Below are positions 1 to 8,495 of a DNA stretch of 46,371 nt, one piece after another (positions within the stretch are counted from its first letter, which is position 1; the number at the start of each line of letters is the position of its first letter). The position numbers and the translations under genes are program-made. Source of the DNA: Rhizobium rosettiformans W3 (GTDB lineage: Bacteria; Pseudomonadota; Alphaproteobacteria; Rhizobiales; Rhizobiaceae); assembly GCF_004912135.1 (NCBI RefSeq), contig NZ_STGU01000020.1:1-46371 (forward strand), written 5' to 3'. Under the pieces are notes generated by a model. The model saw only the letters and a program-made list of their open reading frames with translations. It ran no database searches and was not told the origin of the DNA.

Positions 1-180
1 ATACAGGCTCTCGGCGATCCCCTCGCGGCGGCAGATCGCGGCAATGCTGTCCTCACCACGCAGACCTTCCAGCACAATACGAATTTTGTCCTCGGTCGAA
101 TGATGCTTGCGCGTGGCGCGGCGGATGTCCTTGATCGTCTTCTCGGCCGTCGATGTCTGCGGCCCGGATTTCTGTCTCAT
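1..180 (-). CDS. IS3-family transposase OrfA, N-terminal part
   Basis: OrfA is the small DNA-binding subunit of an IS3-family transposase. The sixty visible residues begin MRQKSGPQTSTAEKTIKDIR and contain HSTEDKIRIVLEGLRGEDS followed by ICRREGIAESLY. This is the helix-turn-helix seen in OrfA proteins of rhizobial IS3 elements, which recognises the terminal repeats. The ATG at 180 is preceded by a purine-rich stretch (AAAGGAAGCGAAG on the minus strand) that would serve as ribosome-binding site. The frame runs off the window edge, so orfB and the frameshift signal cannot be seen. The element interrupts the DUF499 gene that precedes it in the same direction. Confidence 0.75.
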   Translation of the reverse strand, partial: MRQKSGPQTSTAEKTIKDIRRATRKHHSTEDKIRIVLEGLRGEDSIAAICRREGIAESLY

Positions 181-250
181 CTTCGCTTCCTTTGATAGAG
201 CTACGATGAGCCGAAAATCCTCTCTTCTCGATTAAACCAGTTCTGTCTCA
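1..250 (-). mobile_element. IS3-type insertion sequence, left end only (runs off the window)
   Basis: This is the beginning of an insertion sequence oriented on the minus strand. It comprises about 70 bases of terminal sequence and the first 60 codons of orfA, and the rest lies outside the window. The element seems to begin at position 250, where the minus strand reads TGAGACAGAACTGG and the reading frame of the DUF499 gene stops matching its family. The exact terminus is inferred, because the other end is not visible. Confidence 0.6.
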
Positions 251-950
251 TGGGCGCTGATGTCGGACAGGCTTGGTTGGTGAGCCGCCGCAGCGCGTCA
301 CCAAAAATCGCCGGTCGTTCGCCGGGCTGGACGACACCGAGATTGATCTGCTTGTCATCAAGGCCAGTATTCTGCTGCTGCGCCGTGGGTGCTGTCCCCA
401 TGAAAATCGTGCGGGCAACACGGCGGGTCGCCGAATAGCGGTTCAGGTTAGGCGCCGATTGATCGACCTTGTACGGCGTGGACGTGGTGCCATCGACGTC
501 ACCAGCAATGATGGCCTGCCAGCTCACATCAAGATAGTGAAGCAATTCCGGTTCAACGCGGGGCGAACTCACCGCCACGCTGCCGGGCATAATCATCACC
601 GACGGATCGCCGCTCATCCAAAGTTCGTGAATCGCTTGAGCCATCAGGCGCAGCACACCGCGTGTGCGCTGGAATTTTTCTAGTGATCCCCAGCTTGTGT
701 AGAGTTGGTCGAACAGCTCAGGATGGATCGGATAAGCCTTCTCCAGCTTGCGCCGGTAATCCTCATCGGCGCAACCTTGCGGGAAATCGTTGGCGTTTTC
801 CCGATACATCTTGGCAAATTGCTTCAGCGTATTGTCACGGTGATGGAACTTGTCCCCGGGAATATCCTTGAACAGCCGTCGCCGGACGATTTCATAGCTT
901 TCTTCTCGACATGACCGGGGCAGAGCGCGGATTGATTGTGCTGATGACAC
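251..950 (-). pseudogene. DUF499-family ATPase fragment, disrupted by an insertion sequence
   Basis: The translation has hallmarks of DUF499 (Pfam PF04465) proteins: EESYEIVRRRLF, then AYPIHPELFDQLYTSW, FQRTRGVLRLMAQAIHELW and the late segment PAIFGDALRRLTNQA. DUF499 proteins are large predicted ATPases found with DUF1156 methylases, DUF3780 proteins and helicases in anti-phage islands. About 220 residues of an expected 900 or more remain. The C-terminal side ends at an IS3-type element (the last 16 codons of the open frame are IS sequence). The N-terminal side stops at an in-frame TGA at 960-962, just beyond which is another IS-end-like motif. The GTG at 950 is only the first possible start and is probably not a real one. 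It is a relic and would not make a working protein. Confidence 0.75.
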
Positions 951-1069
951 CCGGAGGGGTCATACCAGTTCTGCCCTCACAAAGTTCCGCGTTGTAACGC
1001 TGTTCAAGCAGGCAATCTTATTCGAACATCAAACACAATTACTTAGGTGCGGGGAAGGCAACAGGAACG

Positions 1070-1606
1070 ATGAGCGCATTAGATACGGTGCACAATCCAG
1101 ATCGTTTTATGGCGGATCTTCGCCAGATCTTGTCACAAGGTCGCAAACGCATTGGTGTTCTGATCGGCGCGGGTGGCCCCCTATCCGTAAGAGTAGATGC
1201 ACACGGCAAACTTGACCCCACAGGTCAGCCGCTGATCCCGGGTGTAAATGTTCTGACAGACCAGGCGTTGGTGAACCTTACCGGAACGGAAGCAACCGCA
1301 GCGGCTGCAATCCGCAACTCGCTGCCGGATGGCGGCAACATCGAGACCATATTGTCCAAGGTTCGTCTCCTTCAGACAGCGCTGGGGGACACGCCAATGC
1401 ACGGACTGGATGGTGCAGGCTATGCTGGGTTGGGGAAGTCGATTTGCGCAGCTATCGGAGAGATCGTCGGCGCCAAGCTACCTGAAGGTCGAACGCCATA
1501 TCACGAACTGGTCTCTTGGGTGAGCGGTACGCAGCGAGCCCCTCCCATAGAAATATTCACGACAAACTACGACCTATTGATTGAATCCGCCTTTTCATGG
1601 CGATGA
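1070..1606 (+). pseudogene. SIR2-like domain protein, N-terminal fragment
   Basis: The first 178 residues resemble the N-terminus of SIR2-like NAD-binding proteins used in phage defence. RIGVLIGAGGPLS (about residues 27-39) fits the Rossmann glycine loop, and IEIFTTNYDLLIESAF (about 160-175) is the TNYD motif that normally precedes the NAD-handling core. In the family the protein continues for several hundred residues. Here the frame ends six codons after TNYD in a TGA, so the NADase core is lost. Downstream bases in another frame (HGDEKLIVWHGLHG) look protein-like, which suggests a frameshift or deletion junction near 1595. The neighbouring DUF499 relic points to a decayed defence island. 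SIR2 assignment is by motif reading and could be checked by profile search. Confidence 0.65.
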
Positions 1607-1735
1607 AAAATTGATTGTCTGGCATGGGCTTCACGGTCCTGTGCCAATTTTGATCCATATCCGGCCCTGCGGGTCGGGGAAGGCAACACCCGCTGCCCGG
1701 CGGGAAGCACCCTGTTGAACAAGGAAGTCAATGCC

Positions 1736-2323
1736 ATGCCGATCAGTCTTGCCGCTGCTGCACAGACCTACCGCGAAGCCGCGCGCGATGCGGTGCGCCG
1801 CCATTCGACCTTCCACCTGGTACAGGCGGCGCTGCTGGTCGTCGCGGGGATCGTCGCCATCGTCTTCCCGGCCTTTTCTTCGGCTGCTGCCGTCGTGGTG
1901 TTCGGCTGGCTGCTGATCGCCAGCGGCATCGTTCAGGCCATCGGCCTGATCAGCGCACGCCATGCGCCGAACTTCTGGCTGCAGATCATCTCGGCCATAC
2001 TTGGTGTGTTGCTGGGCATTCTGCTCTTGCGCAACATCGCGCAGGGGATGCTGCTGCTGTCGCTTCTGCTGATCATCTTCTTCATGATCGAGGGGATGTC
2101 GAAGGTTGTCTTCGCATTGACGATCCGTCCCTTGCCCAACTGGCTTTGGGTTTTTGCCAGCGGGGTGCTCTCGGTCGTGCTGTCGCTTGTGCTTTTTGCC
2201 GCGATGCCGGTCACTGCGCTGTGGCTGATCGGGCTGATGCTGGGGCTCGACCTCATCGCCATTGGCGCGGCCCTTGGTGCGATGGCGTGGAGGCTTCGCG
2301 GGCAAGCGGTGCCCGCCGCCTGA
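1736..2323 (+). CDS. HdeD-family (DUF308) membrane protein
   Basis: This is a polytopic inner-membrane protein of about 195 residues with six evident hydrophobic helices, for example LVQAALLVVAGIVAIVFPAF, VVVFGWLLIASGIVQAIGLI and GVLLGILLLRNIAQGMLLLS. Length, helix count and the pattern of paired helices fit the HdeD/DUF308 family, whose E. coli member contributes to acid resistance at high cell density by an unknown mechanism. I chose the ATG at 1736 because AAGGAAG lies eight bases upstream; a TTG at 1715 in the same frame lacks such a site. It is followed, after a hairpin, by patatin-like lipase and GntP permease genes on the same strand, so it may be the first gene of a small cluster. Substrate and role are unknown. 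Confidence 0.8.
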   Translation: MPISLAAAAQTYREAARDAVRRHSTFHLVQAALLVVAGIVAIVFPAFSSAAAVVVFGWLLIASGIVQAIGLISARHAPNFWLQIISAILGVLLGILLLRNIAQGMLLLSLLLIIFFMIEGMSKVVFALTIRPLPNWLWVFASGVLSVVLSLVLFAAMPVTALWLIGLMLGLDLIAIGAALGAMAWRLRGQAVPAA

Positions 2324-2331
2324 TCCCCTAG

Positions 2332-2358
2332 GGCGCCCGGCTTCGGGCGCCATTTTCT
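2332..2358 (+). terminator. Rho-independent terminator or attenuator hairpin
   Basis: A perfect 8-bp stem (GGCGCCCG at 2332-2339 with CGGGCGCC at 2344-2351) closed by a GCTT loop is followed by ATTTTCTT. This lies nine bases after the HdeD stop and 29 bases before the patatin gene, so it would end or attenuate the transcript between them. Confidence 0.75.
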
Positions 2359-2386
2359 TGCAATGAATTGACTGAAAGGCGCCGAA

Positions 2387-3427
2387 ATGGCCAGCAACCC
2401 GAAATCGCAGACGCGAAAAACCCTTCCCATCGACCTCGCCTTGCAGGGGGGCGGTTCGCATGGGGCGTTTACATGGGGCGTTCTGGACCGCATCCTCGAG
2501 GAAGACTGGTTCGAGATCGATGGCATTTCCGGCACCTCGGCCGGCGCCATGAACGCGGCAATCCTGGCGGCCGGCATGGCCACCGGCGGGCGGCAGACCG
2601 CGCGTGAGATGCTGACCGCCTTCTGGCGCCGGACGGCCGATGCCGCGCGCTTCAGCCCGTTCAAGCGCGGGCCGCTGGAGGTCCTGACGGGCAAATGGAC
2701 GCTGGACAACTCGCCCGCCTTCATCGCCATGGATCTGATGGCGCGGCTGATCTCGCCCTATTCGCTGGGTGGGGCGGCAGGGAACCCGCTGCGCGACATC
2801 CTGACAGACCTGATCGATTTCGACGCGCTGGCGACCGGGCCGGTCAAGCTGTTCATCACGGCAACCAATGTGCACACCGGGCAAGGCAGGGTGTTCCGCA
2901 AGCATGAAGTGACGGCCGATGTGCTGCTCGCCTCGGCCTGCCTGCCATCGATGTTCCAGGCCATCGAGATCGACGGCGTGCCCTATTGGGACGGCGGCTA
3001 TGCGGGCAACCCGACGATGACGCCGCTCGTGCGTGAATGTGAAAGCCTCGATACCGTTCTGGTGCAGATCAACCCGGTCGAGCGGCGCGAGACGCCGCGC
3101 ACCGCGCGCGAGATCGCAAGCCGCCTGAACGAGATCTCTTTCAACGCCCAGCTACTGAAAGAGTTGCGGATGATGGCGCTGCTGCGCCGTGTCATCGACC
3201 CCGGCAATGGCGAGGCGCGGTACTGGAAAGAGATGCGCCTGCATCGCATCACCTCGGACATCATGGTGGACCTTGGACATTCCTCGAAGCTGAATGCCGA
3301 ATGGGACTTCCTGAAGATGCTCTTCGACGAAGGGCGCCGCGCCGCCGAGGATTTCGGCCGCACCCATATTCAGGACATCGGGGTGCGTTCGACCTTCGAT
3401 ATCGACGCGCTGGCGGATGAGCTCTGA
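2387..3427 (+). CDS. Patatin-like phospholipase family protein
   Basis: This is a predicted acyl hydrolase of the patatin family using a Ser-Asp dyad. The oxyanion loop QGGGSHGAFTWGVLD lies at about residues 20-34, the nucleophile elbow GTSAGAMNA has Ser51, and the catalytic Asp sits in YWDGGYAGNP at about residue 204. There is no signal peptide, so a cytoplasmic or membrane-peripheral enzyme is expected. The length, 346 residues, is normal for stand-alone bacterial patatins. The stop codon falls one base before the ATG chosen for the downstream GntP permease, so the two are probably translated together. In other alphaproteobacteria such lipases sit near 3-hydroxybutyrate genes, so a role in polyhydroxybutyrate or lipid turnover is possible, but nothing in the sequence fixes the substrate. 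Confidence 0.85.
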   Translation: MASNPKSQTRKTLPIDLALQGGGSHGAFTWGVLDRILEEDWFEIDGISGTSAGAMNAAILAAGMATGGRQTAREMLTAFWRRTADAARFSPFKRGPLEVLTGKWTLDNSPAFIAMDLMARLISPYSLGGAAGNPLRDILTDLIDFDALATGPVKLFITATNVHTGQGRVFRKHEVTADVLLASACLPSMFQAIEIDGVPYWDGGYAGNPTMTPLVRECESLDTVLVQINPVERRETPRTAREIASRLNEISFNAQLLKELRMMALLRRVIDPGNGEARYWKEMRLHRITSDIMVDLGHSSKLNAEWDFLKMLFDEGRRAAEDFGRTHIQDIGVRSTFDIDALADEL

Positions 3428-3428
3428 C

Positions 3429-4865
3429 ATGCTGGGTCTGCTGGGTATTCTGTTGGGCCTTGCCCTGATCATGGTGCTTGCGTTCCGCAGTTGGACAATC
3501 CTGCTGCTGGCGCCTTTGGCTGCTGCGGTGGCGGCGCTTTTTTCCGGTCAGCCGATGCTGGCGCACTGGACGCAGACCTTCATGCCTGCGGCGGCGGGGT
3601 TTGTGGCGCAGTTCTTTCCGCTTTTCCTGCTGGGCGCATTGTTCGGCAAGCTGATGGACGACAGCGGATCGGTTTCAGCGATCGCCGATTACATGACGCG
3701 CCGGCTCGGCCCCTCGCGGGCGATCCTTGCCGTGGTGGCTGCGGGCGCGATGGTCACCTATGGCGGTGTCAGCCTGTTTGTGGCGTTCTTCGTTCTGGCG
3801 CCAATGGGGCAGGCGCTGTTCAAGGCGGGAAGCGTGCCGCGCAGGCTGCTTCCGGCGGCACTCGCGCTTGGAACCTCGACCTTCACCATGTCGGCCATGC
3901 CGGGAACGCCTGCGATCCAGAACGCGATTCCGATGCCGTTCTTTGGTACCACCCCCTTTGCCGCACCTGGGCTTGGCATCATAGCCAGCATCATCATGGC
4001 GGCCATCGGCCTGGGCTGGCTTTCCTTCCGCGAACGTCAGGCCAAGGCGCGGGGCGAGGGTTATGGCGCGGCCGAAAAAGGCTCCGCCGTCTCGCGCGAG
4101 CTGGCCAGCACCGCACGCGAGTTTGACCCTGCCGAGATCAGCCGCGCCGGATCCTGGGGCGGGCGGCCACCGATCGGCCTGGCCATTCTGCCGCTGGTTC
4201 TGGTTGTCGTGGTCAACCTGATCCTGACGCAGTTCGTGCTGCCCAGCATGGATTTCGATTTCCTCTCGCAGCCCGCATGGGGCGAAACCACCCTGTCGGC
4301 TGTCGGCGGGGTCTGGTCGGTGGCGCTTGCGCTTCTGGTCGCCTGCATCGTGCTGGTTGCCATGAATCGGCGCCGCTTTCGCAATCTGCGCGAAAGCATC
4401 GACTCGGGCGCGACGGCCGCAGTACTTCCGATCATGAGCGTGGCAAGCCTTGTGGGGTTCGGCGCGGTCGTGGCGGCCCTGCCTGCGTTCGAGATGGTGC
4501 GGGACTGGGTTCTGGGCATCGGAGGCGGGCCGCTCGTGTCACTGGCGGTAGCGACGAACATCCTTGCCGCGTTGACCGGATCGGCTTCGGGCGGGATGAC
4601 CATTGCGCTGCAGGCCCTTGGCCCCACCTTCATGCAGATCGCGTCAGACACAGGGCTGGACCCTGCGCTGATGCACCGGGTGGCCGTGATCGCCTCGGGT
4701 ACGCTGGACAGCTTGCCGCATAATGGCGCGGTGGTCACGATGCTTGCGGTCTGTGGCTGCACGCATCGCGAAAGCTATCTGGACATCGTCATGGCCGCCA
4801 TTGTCAGCGCGCTTGTTGCCCTTGTGGCCGTGATCGTGCTTGGCACAGCCTTCGGTTCCTTCTAA
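3429..4865 (+). CDS. GntP-family permease
   Basis: This is an inner-membrane proton symporter of the gluconate permease (GntP) family with about twelve hydrophobic segments over some 478 residues. Family features include FFPLFLLGALFGKLMDDSGS near residue 60, AGAMVTYGGVSLFVAFFV near residue 105, the conserved TMSAMPGTPAIQNAIP loop near residue 155, and LTGSASGGMTIALQA with GTLDSLPHNGAVVTML in the C-terminal half. GntP members carry gluconate, related sugar acids or hydroxy acids such as 3-hydroxybutyrate. The patatin neighbour slightly favours a hydroxy acid, but this is inference. An in-frame ATG at 3417 overlaps the patatin gene and is an alternative start. The gene is complete; a transposon end begins four bases after its stop codon. 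Confidence 0.85.
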   Translation: MLGLLGILLGLALIMVLAFRSWTILLLAPLAAAVAALFSGQPMLAHWTQTFMPAAAGFVAQFFPLFLLGALFGKLMDDSGSVSAIADYMTRRLGPSRAILAVVAAGAMVTYGGVSLFVAFFVLAPMGQALFKAGSVPRRLLPAALALGTSTFTMSAMPGTPAIQNAIPMPFFGTTPFAAPGLGIIASIIMAAIGLGWLSFRERQAKARGEGYGAAEKGSAVSRELASTAREFDPAEISRAGSWGGRPPIGLAILPLVLVVVVNLILTQFVLPSMDFDFLSQPAWGETTLSAVGGVWSVALALLVACIVLVAMNRRRFRNLRESIDSGATAAVLPIMSVASLVGFGAVVAALPAFEMVRDWVLGIGGGPLVSLAVATNILAALTGSASGGMTIALQALGPTFMQIASDTGLDPALMHRVAVIASGTLDSLPHNGAVVTMLAVCGCTHRESYLDIVMAAIVSALVALVAVIVLGTAFGSF

Positions 4866-4868
4866 CCC

Positions 4869-4906
4869 GGGGTCGGAACAAGATTTGCTAAAAATCGTAC
4901 GCTAAG
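4869..4906 (+). repeat. 38-bp terminal inverted repeat of a first Tn3-family element
   Basis: The sequence starts GGGGTCGGAAC and ends AAATCGTACGCTAAG. The GGGG start, 38-bp length and TACGCTAAG inner end match Tn3-family termini of the Tn21 type. It differs clearly from the termini of the transposon at 5478-9286, so it belongs to another element, whose resolvase gene lies directly inside it. No partner copy is visible in the window. Confidence 0.8.
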
Positions 4907-5501
4907 GCCGAACGGAGCGTGAACTCTCGTCCCGGACTCGCATGATGGTCTGACGACTGGTCCCGAATTTCCGGGCGATGGCGGAAACGCTCAGTTCGTT
5001 TGCCAGATCCTCCCGCACATCCTGCTTCTGTTCCTCGCTGAGTGTCGATGGCCTTCCGAGGGTTTTGCCTTCGGACTTCGCGCGCCTGAGGCCGGATTGG
5101 GTGCGTTCGATAAGCAGATCCCGTTCAAATTGCGCGACGGCGTTGAGGACCTGCATGGTCATCGTGCCGGAGGAACTTGTGAGATCGGCACCACCCAGGG
5201 CGAGACAGTAGACCTTCACGCCCATTTCCGAGAGCGTCTTGACGGTGGTGCTGACATCGATGGCGTCACGACCGAGCCGATCAAGCTTGGTGACAATGAG
5301 AACGTCGCCGGATTCCAGCCGGTCCATGAGTTTGGAAAAGCCACGGCGCTGCGCGATTGCCGTGCTGCTGGAAACTGTCTCGGTGACGATCCGGCGCGGC
5401 TCGACCTGAAAGCCGGCGGCCTCAATTTCCTGAATCTGGTTTTCGGTGGTCTGGCCGGTCGTGGAGACGCGGACATAGGGGCTCCGTGGGCATTTCTGCA
5501 A
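4902..5501 (-). pseudogene. Tn3-type resolvase with its start replaced by a transposon end
   Basis: This is a serine recombinase that would resolve cointegrates of a Tn3-family element. YVRVSTTGQTTENQ carries the catalytic serine, ALGGADLTSSSGTMTMQVL and AQFERDLLIERTQSG continue the catalytic domain, and ELSVSAIARKFGTSRQTIMR is the C-terminal helix-turn-helix. The native N-terminus is gone: the second Tn3 element begins at 5478 just before the tyrosine of YVRVST, and the open frame continues into that element's inverted repeat, giving MQKCPRSP from a TTG at 5501. Only the first few residues (the initial beta strand) are lost, so weak activity cannot be excluded, but there is no obvious ribosome-binding site. 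The gene's 3' end overlaps the 4869-4906 terminus by five bases. Confidence 0.75.
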
Positions 5502-5515
5502 TAATACCCGCTAAG
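5478..5515 (+). repeat. Left 38-bp terminal inverted repeat of the Tn3-family transposon
   Basis: It begins GGGGCTCCGTGGGC and ends AATACCCGCTAAG, overlapping the last codons of tnpA as is usual for this family. It differs from the right copy at four positions. Confidence 0.9.
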
Positions 5516-8480
5516 GGAAAGCGAAGTTGTTTGGATTGAAACGGTTAGCGCGGATCGGCCTGAAGCGTTCGAGGGGTCGGTCAATTTCGTTCCAGAGATA
5601 GTCGCCGGTGAGTGCGATATGAGCCCAGGGAAGTGGTGCGACTTGGGAGAGCAGCTCGGCGGGAATATCGATGCCCTGGGTGCGGACATAATCGACAGCG
5701 CGGCTGAGATAGACGGTGTTCCACAGGATAATGGCGTTGACGACGAGGTTGAGACCTGACGCCCGATAGGCCATGGTTTCCGCCACGCGGTTGCGCAGCT
5801 CGCCAAGCTGGTGGAGGAAGACCGCCCGGGCAAGGGCGTGACGGCTTTCACCCTTGTTGAGGATGGCATGCGATCTGCGCCGGAGCTTGGTGTCGAGCAA
5901 CCAGTCGCAGATGAAGATCGAGCGTTCAATCCGGCCCATTTCGCGTAGCGCCTGATTGAGCCGATTTTGCCGAGGCGATGCGGCAAGCTTCTTGAGGATG
6001 ACGGACGGCGGCACGAGGCCCGCGCCAATCGATGACTTCAGCCGCAAGACCTCATCCCAGTGGTGCTCGACGACATCCATGTTGACGGTTCCAGCGATCA
6101 GCGCGTCGAGCGGTTCGTAAGCCGGATCGCGATCAATGACAAAGAGCCTGCGATTGCCGAGATTGCGGATACGGGGAATGAGCCTGTAGCCAAAGGCGTG
6201 GAACATGGAGAACGTCGTTTCGGTGGCGCCAGCGGTATCGGTTGCGTGCTCATAGATTTCGACGGAGCTTTCGTTGTGAAGGAGGCCGTCGAGAACGTAG
6301 GGGGCTTCGCCCTCGGATGCCTGGATCATGCGGGAGAAGAAGGAAGCAAAACGGTTGGACAGGAAGCCATAGATCGACGCCCCCGGTCGCTTGCCGTATT
6401 TTGCATTGTAGTCGAGGCTGGCTTCGCCACGCCCGCCAGCCGGAAAGAACTGTCCGTCCGAGGAGGAGATATGGCCGTCACCCCAGATCGCGGCAAAGGG
6501 ATGGGCCTGCTGCGCATCGACCAGCACGGCGGTCGCCGTGGCGTAGGTTTCCGATCGCATATGCCTGTCCACCATCAGCATCATCTGGTGGATCGTGACG
6601 CCGCGTGAGCTTTCCGCCATACGTTCGGCTCCGGCATTGGTGGCGTCGGCAAGGATCGCTGCCATCAGCGCTGCCTCGTCGTTTGCCGTCTCACCGGTAC
6701 GATAATGCGTGAAGCTGTCAAGGAACCTGGTCCAGCTGTGGACCTCGGCAAGCAGGCTGGTGATCCTGATCCGGGGAACGAGGATGTAAAGACGCCGGCT
6801 GAGCGCGACGATCCCGTCACGCTCCTCCTCGCGGATCGGGGAGACCGACAAACCCTTGTCGGAAATAGCCGCATCCGGAATGGCGTTGGCGGCCGCCGCC
6901 CTTGCCAGCTCTTTGAGTTTCGCGTCGAGCGTGGCGGTGCGTTCGGCTCGCCATTCGGCAAAGCTGTCAGGGATGGCAAGCCCGAGCCGGCCTTCGGCGC
7001 GCATCAGGGCAAAGATCGGTCGAGGCAGAAGATAATCCTCGAAACTGCGCCATGCTCGGCTGCCATCAACCCATATGTCACCGGCCCGCAGGCGCTCCCG
7101 AAGGTGAACGAGTACCGCCACTTCCCAAGCCCGAAGGTCGATGGTGACACCGTCCGAGCGCACACGTCGCCGCCACTTGCGGGTCATGAACGCGAACGGC
7201 ACCTGCGCGGGTAGTTTCCTGCCACTGTAGAGCGCACGCAGATGATCCACTGCCTTCAAAACCGGATCATCGGGACGAAACGACCGGAAAGAGAACGCGC
7301 CGAACATGAGCCTGCCCAGCTTTCGCAGCGATTTGTGCCGCTCTATGAGCTCATCGAATTCGTCGCTGCGATCGGGGCGCACGACGGACCTGGCTGCGGC
7401 CACGCTGGCGGTCAATCCGTCCCAGCCGAGTGAGACTGCAATTGCGGATGCGAGATCGGTGTTGTTCTCACGGGCGGCCAGAAGCGCCTCGCCAAGCTTG
7501 AGATGATCGAGCGCCACCCCATCAAGAATCTCGGCTTCTTTCAGCCGGCGTTCTGTGCGGCTCAGTTCAGCCTTGCGCCGGGTGCTGCCGATCAGTTTGC
7601 AGAACATGTCGATCGCAAGGTCGGTGATTGCCGCCTGCCTCTCGATGACGAACGCCGTCAGCGTGGCGTAGCGGCGCTCGGATGTAAGGCGTCGTATCTC
7701 ACGGGCATGCAGAATGCGGGCGTCCCGGGCGATGATGCCATAGCGGTTGGCATGGATCGTTTTACGTCGCTCATCGGAAATCGCCGCCGAACGCAGAACC
7801 TCAAGCCGGGCAATCAGGCCCTTGAGGTTTTTCAGTTTCGTCCCCTCCGGCGCTTCCGCAATCCAGCCGAGATGGCTCCGATCGCCGGACCGATCGATGA
7901 GAAGCTGATCAAGCGCCTCGATGGACGGTTGCTCCATGCCCCGGATCAAGCCGCGATAAGCCTGTCGTCGCGCTGCCGCCCGGCCCGCCATCGCCAGACG
8001 TATCAGCAGTTCCGGCACAGGAACGAGCAGCTTCCTCTCCTTCAGGGCTTCGATCACGGCCTTGGTGATCGGCTCGCCTTGTTCGGTAGCGGCTGCCTCG
8101 CGTGCCGCCGCGGTGATCAGGGATCGATAATCGCTCGCCCGGACGGGCCGGAGATCCAGCGCGACGACAATCTCCCGCGTATGTTCTCGACGGGTTTCCT
8201 CCCGCTGGGCATAGAGTGCGAACACCGCAGCGTCGATGCCCAACTGGTCGGCGACAACGGAGACGACTGCCTGAGGCGGAACTTCCCCAGCGCGGAGCGG
8301 ACGACCGAGATCACGCACCAGGGCGAGTTGGATGGCAAAACCCAGACGATTATGCGATCGGCGATGCGCCCTGGCGAAAGCGATGTCCTCAGCGGACAGC
8401 GCATAGCGCGCGAGGGCCTCTTCATAAACATCGGGTGGGTCGAACAGAACGGTGCGCGACTGCGCGTCGAGGAAGGCCAT
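5511..8480 (-). CDS. tnpA: Tn3-family transposase TnpA
   Basis: This is the replicative DDE transposase of 989 residues, a normal length for the family. It opens with MAFLDAQSRTVLFDPPDVYE and the DUF4158-type N-terminal DNA-binding region. The catalytic triad can be placed: Asp668 in WGDGHISSSDGQ, Asp748 in HATDTAGATE and Glu878 in NKGESRHALARAVF, followed by the family motif LGELRNR. It binds the 38-bp ends, makes the strand transfer that forms a cointegrate, and leaves resolution to TnpR. The ATG at 8480 is 15 bases downstream of the tnpR stop, so the two genes are one transcription unit. The stop codon lies inside the left inverted repeat. No frameshift or missing catalytic residue is seen, so it appears intact. 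Confidence 0.95.
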   Translation of the reverse strand: MAFLDAQSRTVLFDPPDVYEEALARYALSAEDIAFARAHRRSHNRLGFAIQLALVRDLGRPLRAGEVPPQAVVSVVADQLGIDAAVFALYAQREETRREHTREIVVALDLRPVRASDYRSLITAAAREAAATEQGEPITKAVIEALKERKLLVPVPELLIRLAMAGRAAARRQAYRGLIRGMEQPSIEALDQLLIDRSGDRSHLGWIAEAPEGTKLKNLKGLIARLEVLRSAAISDERRKTIHANRYGIIARDARILHAREIRRLTSERRYATLTAFVIERQAAITDLAIDMFCKLIGSTRRKAELSRTERRLKEAEILDGVALDHLKLGEALLAARENNTDLASAIAVSLGWDGLTASVAAARSVVRPDRSDEFDELIERHKSLRKLGRLMFGAFSFRSFRPDDPVLKAVDHLRALYSGRKLPAQVPFAFMTRKWRRRVRSDGVTIDLRAWEVAVLVHLRERLRAGDIWVDGSRAWRSFEDYLLPRPIFALMRAEGRLGLAIPDSFAEWRAERTATLDAKLKELARAAAANAIPDAAISDKGLSVSPIREEERDGIVALSRRLYILVPRIRITSLLAEVHSWTRFLDSFTHYRTGETANDEAALMAAILADATNAGAERMAESSRGVTIHQMMLMVDRHMRSETYATATAVLVDAQQAHPFAAIWGDGHISSSDGQFFPAGGRGEASLDYNAKYGKRPGASIYGFLSNRFASFFSRMIQASEGEAPYVLDGLLHNESSVEIYEHATDTAGATETTFSMFHAFGYRLIPRIRNLGNRRLFVIDRDPAYEPLDALIAGTVNMDVVEHHWDEVLRLKSSIGAGLVPPSVILKKLAASPRQNRLNQALREMGRIERSIFICDWLLDTKLRRRSHAILNKGESRHALARAVFLHQLGELRNRVAETMAYRASGLNLVVNAIILWNTVYLSRAVDYVRTQGIDIPAELLSQVAPLPWAHIALTGDYLWNEIDRPLERFRPIRANRFNPNNFAFP

Positions 8481-8495
8481 CGGTCACACCCGCTC

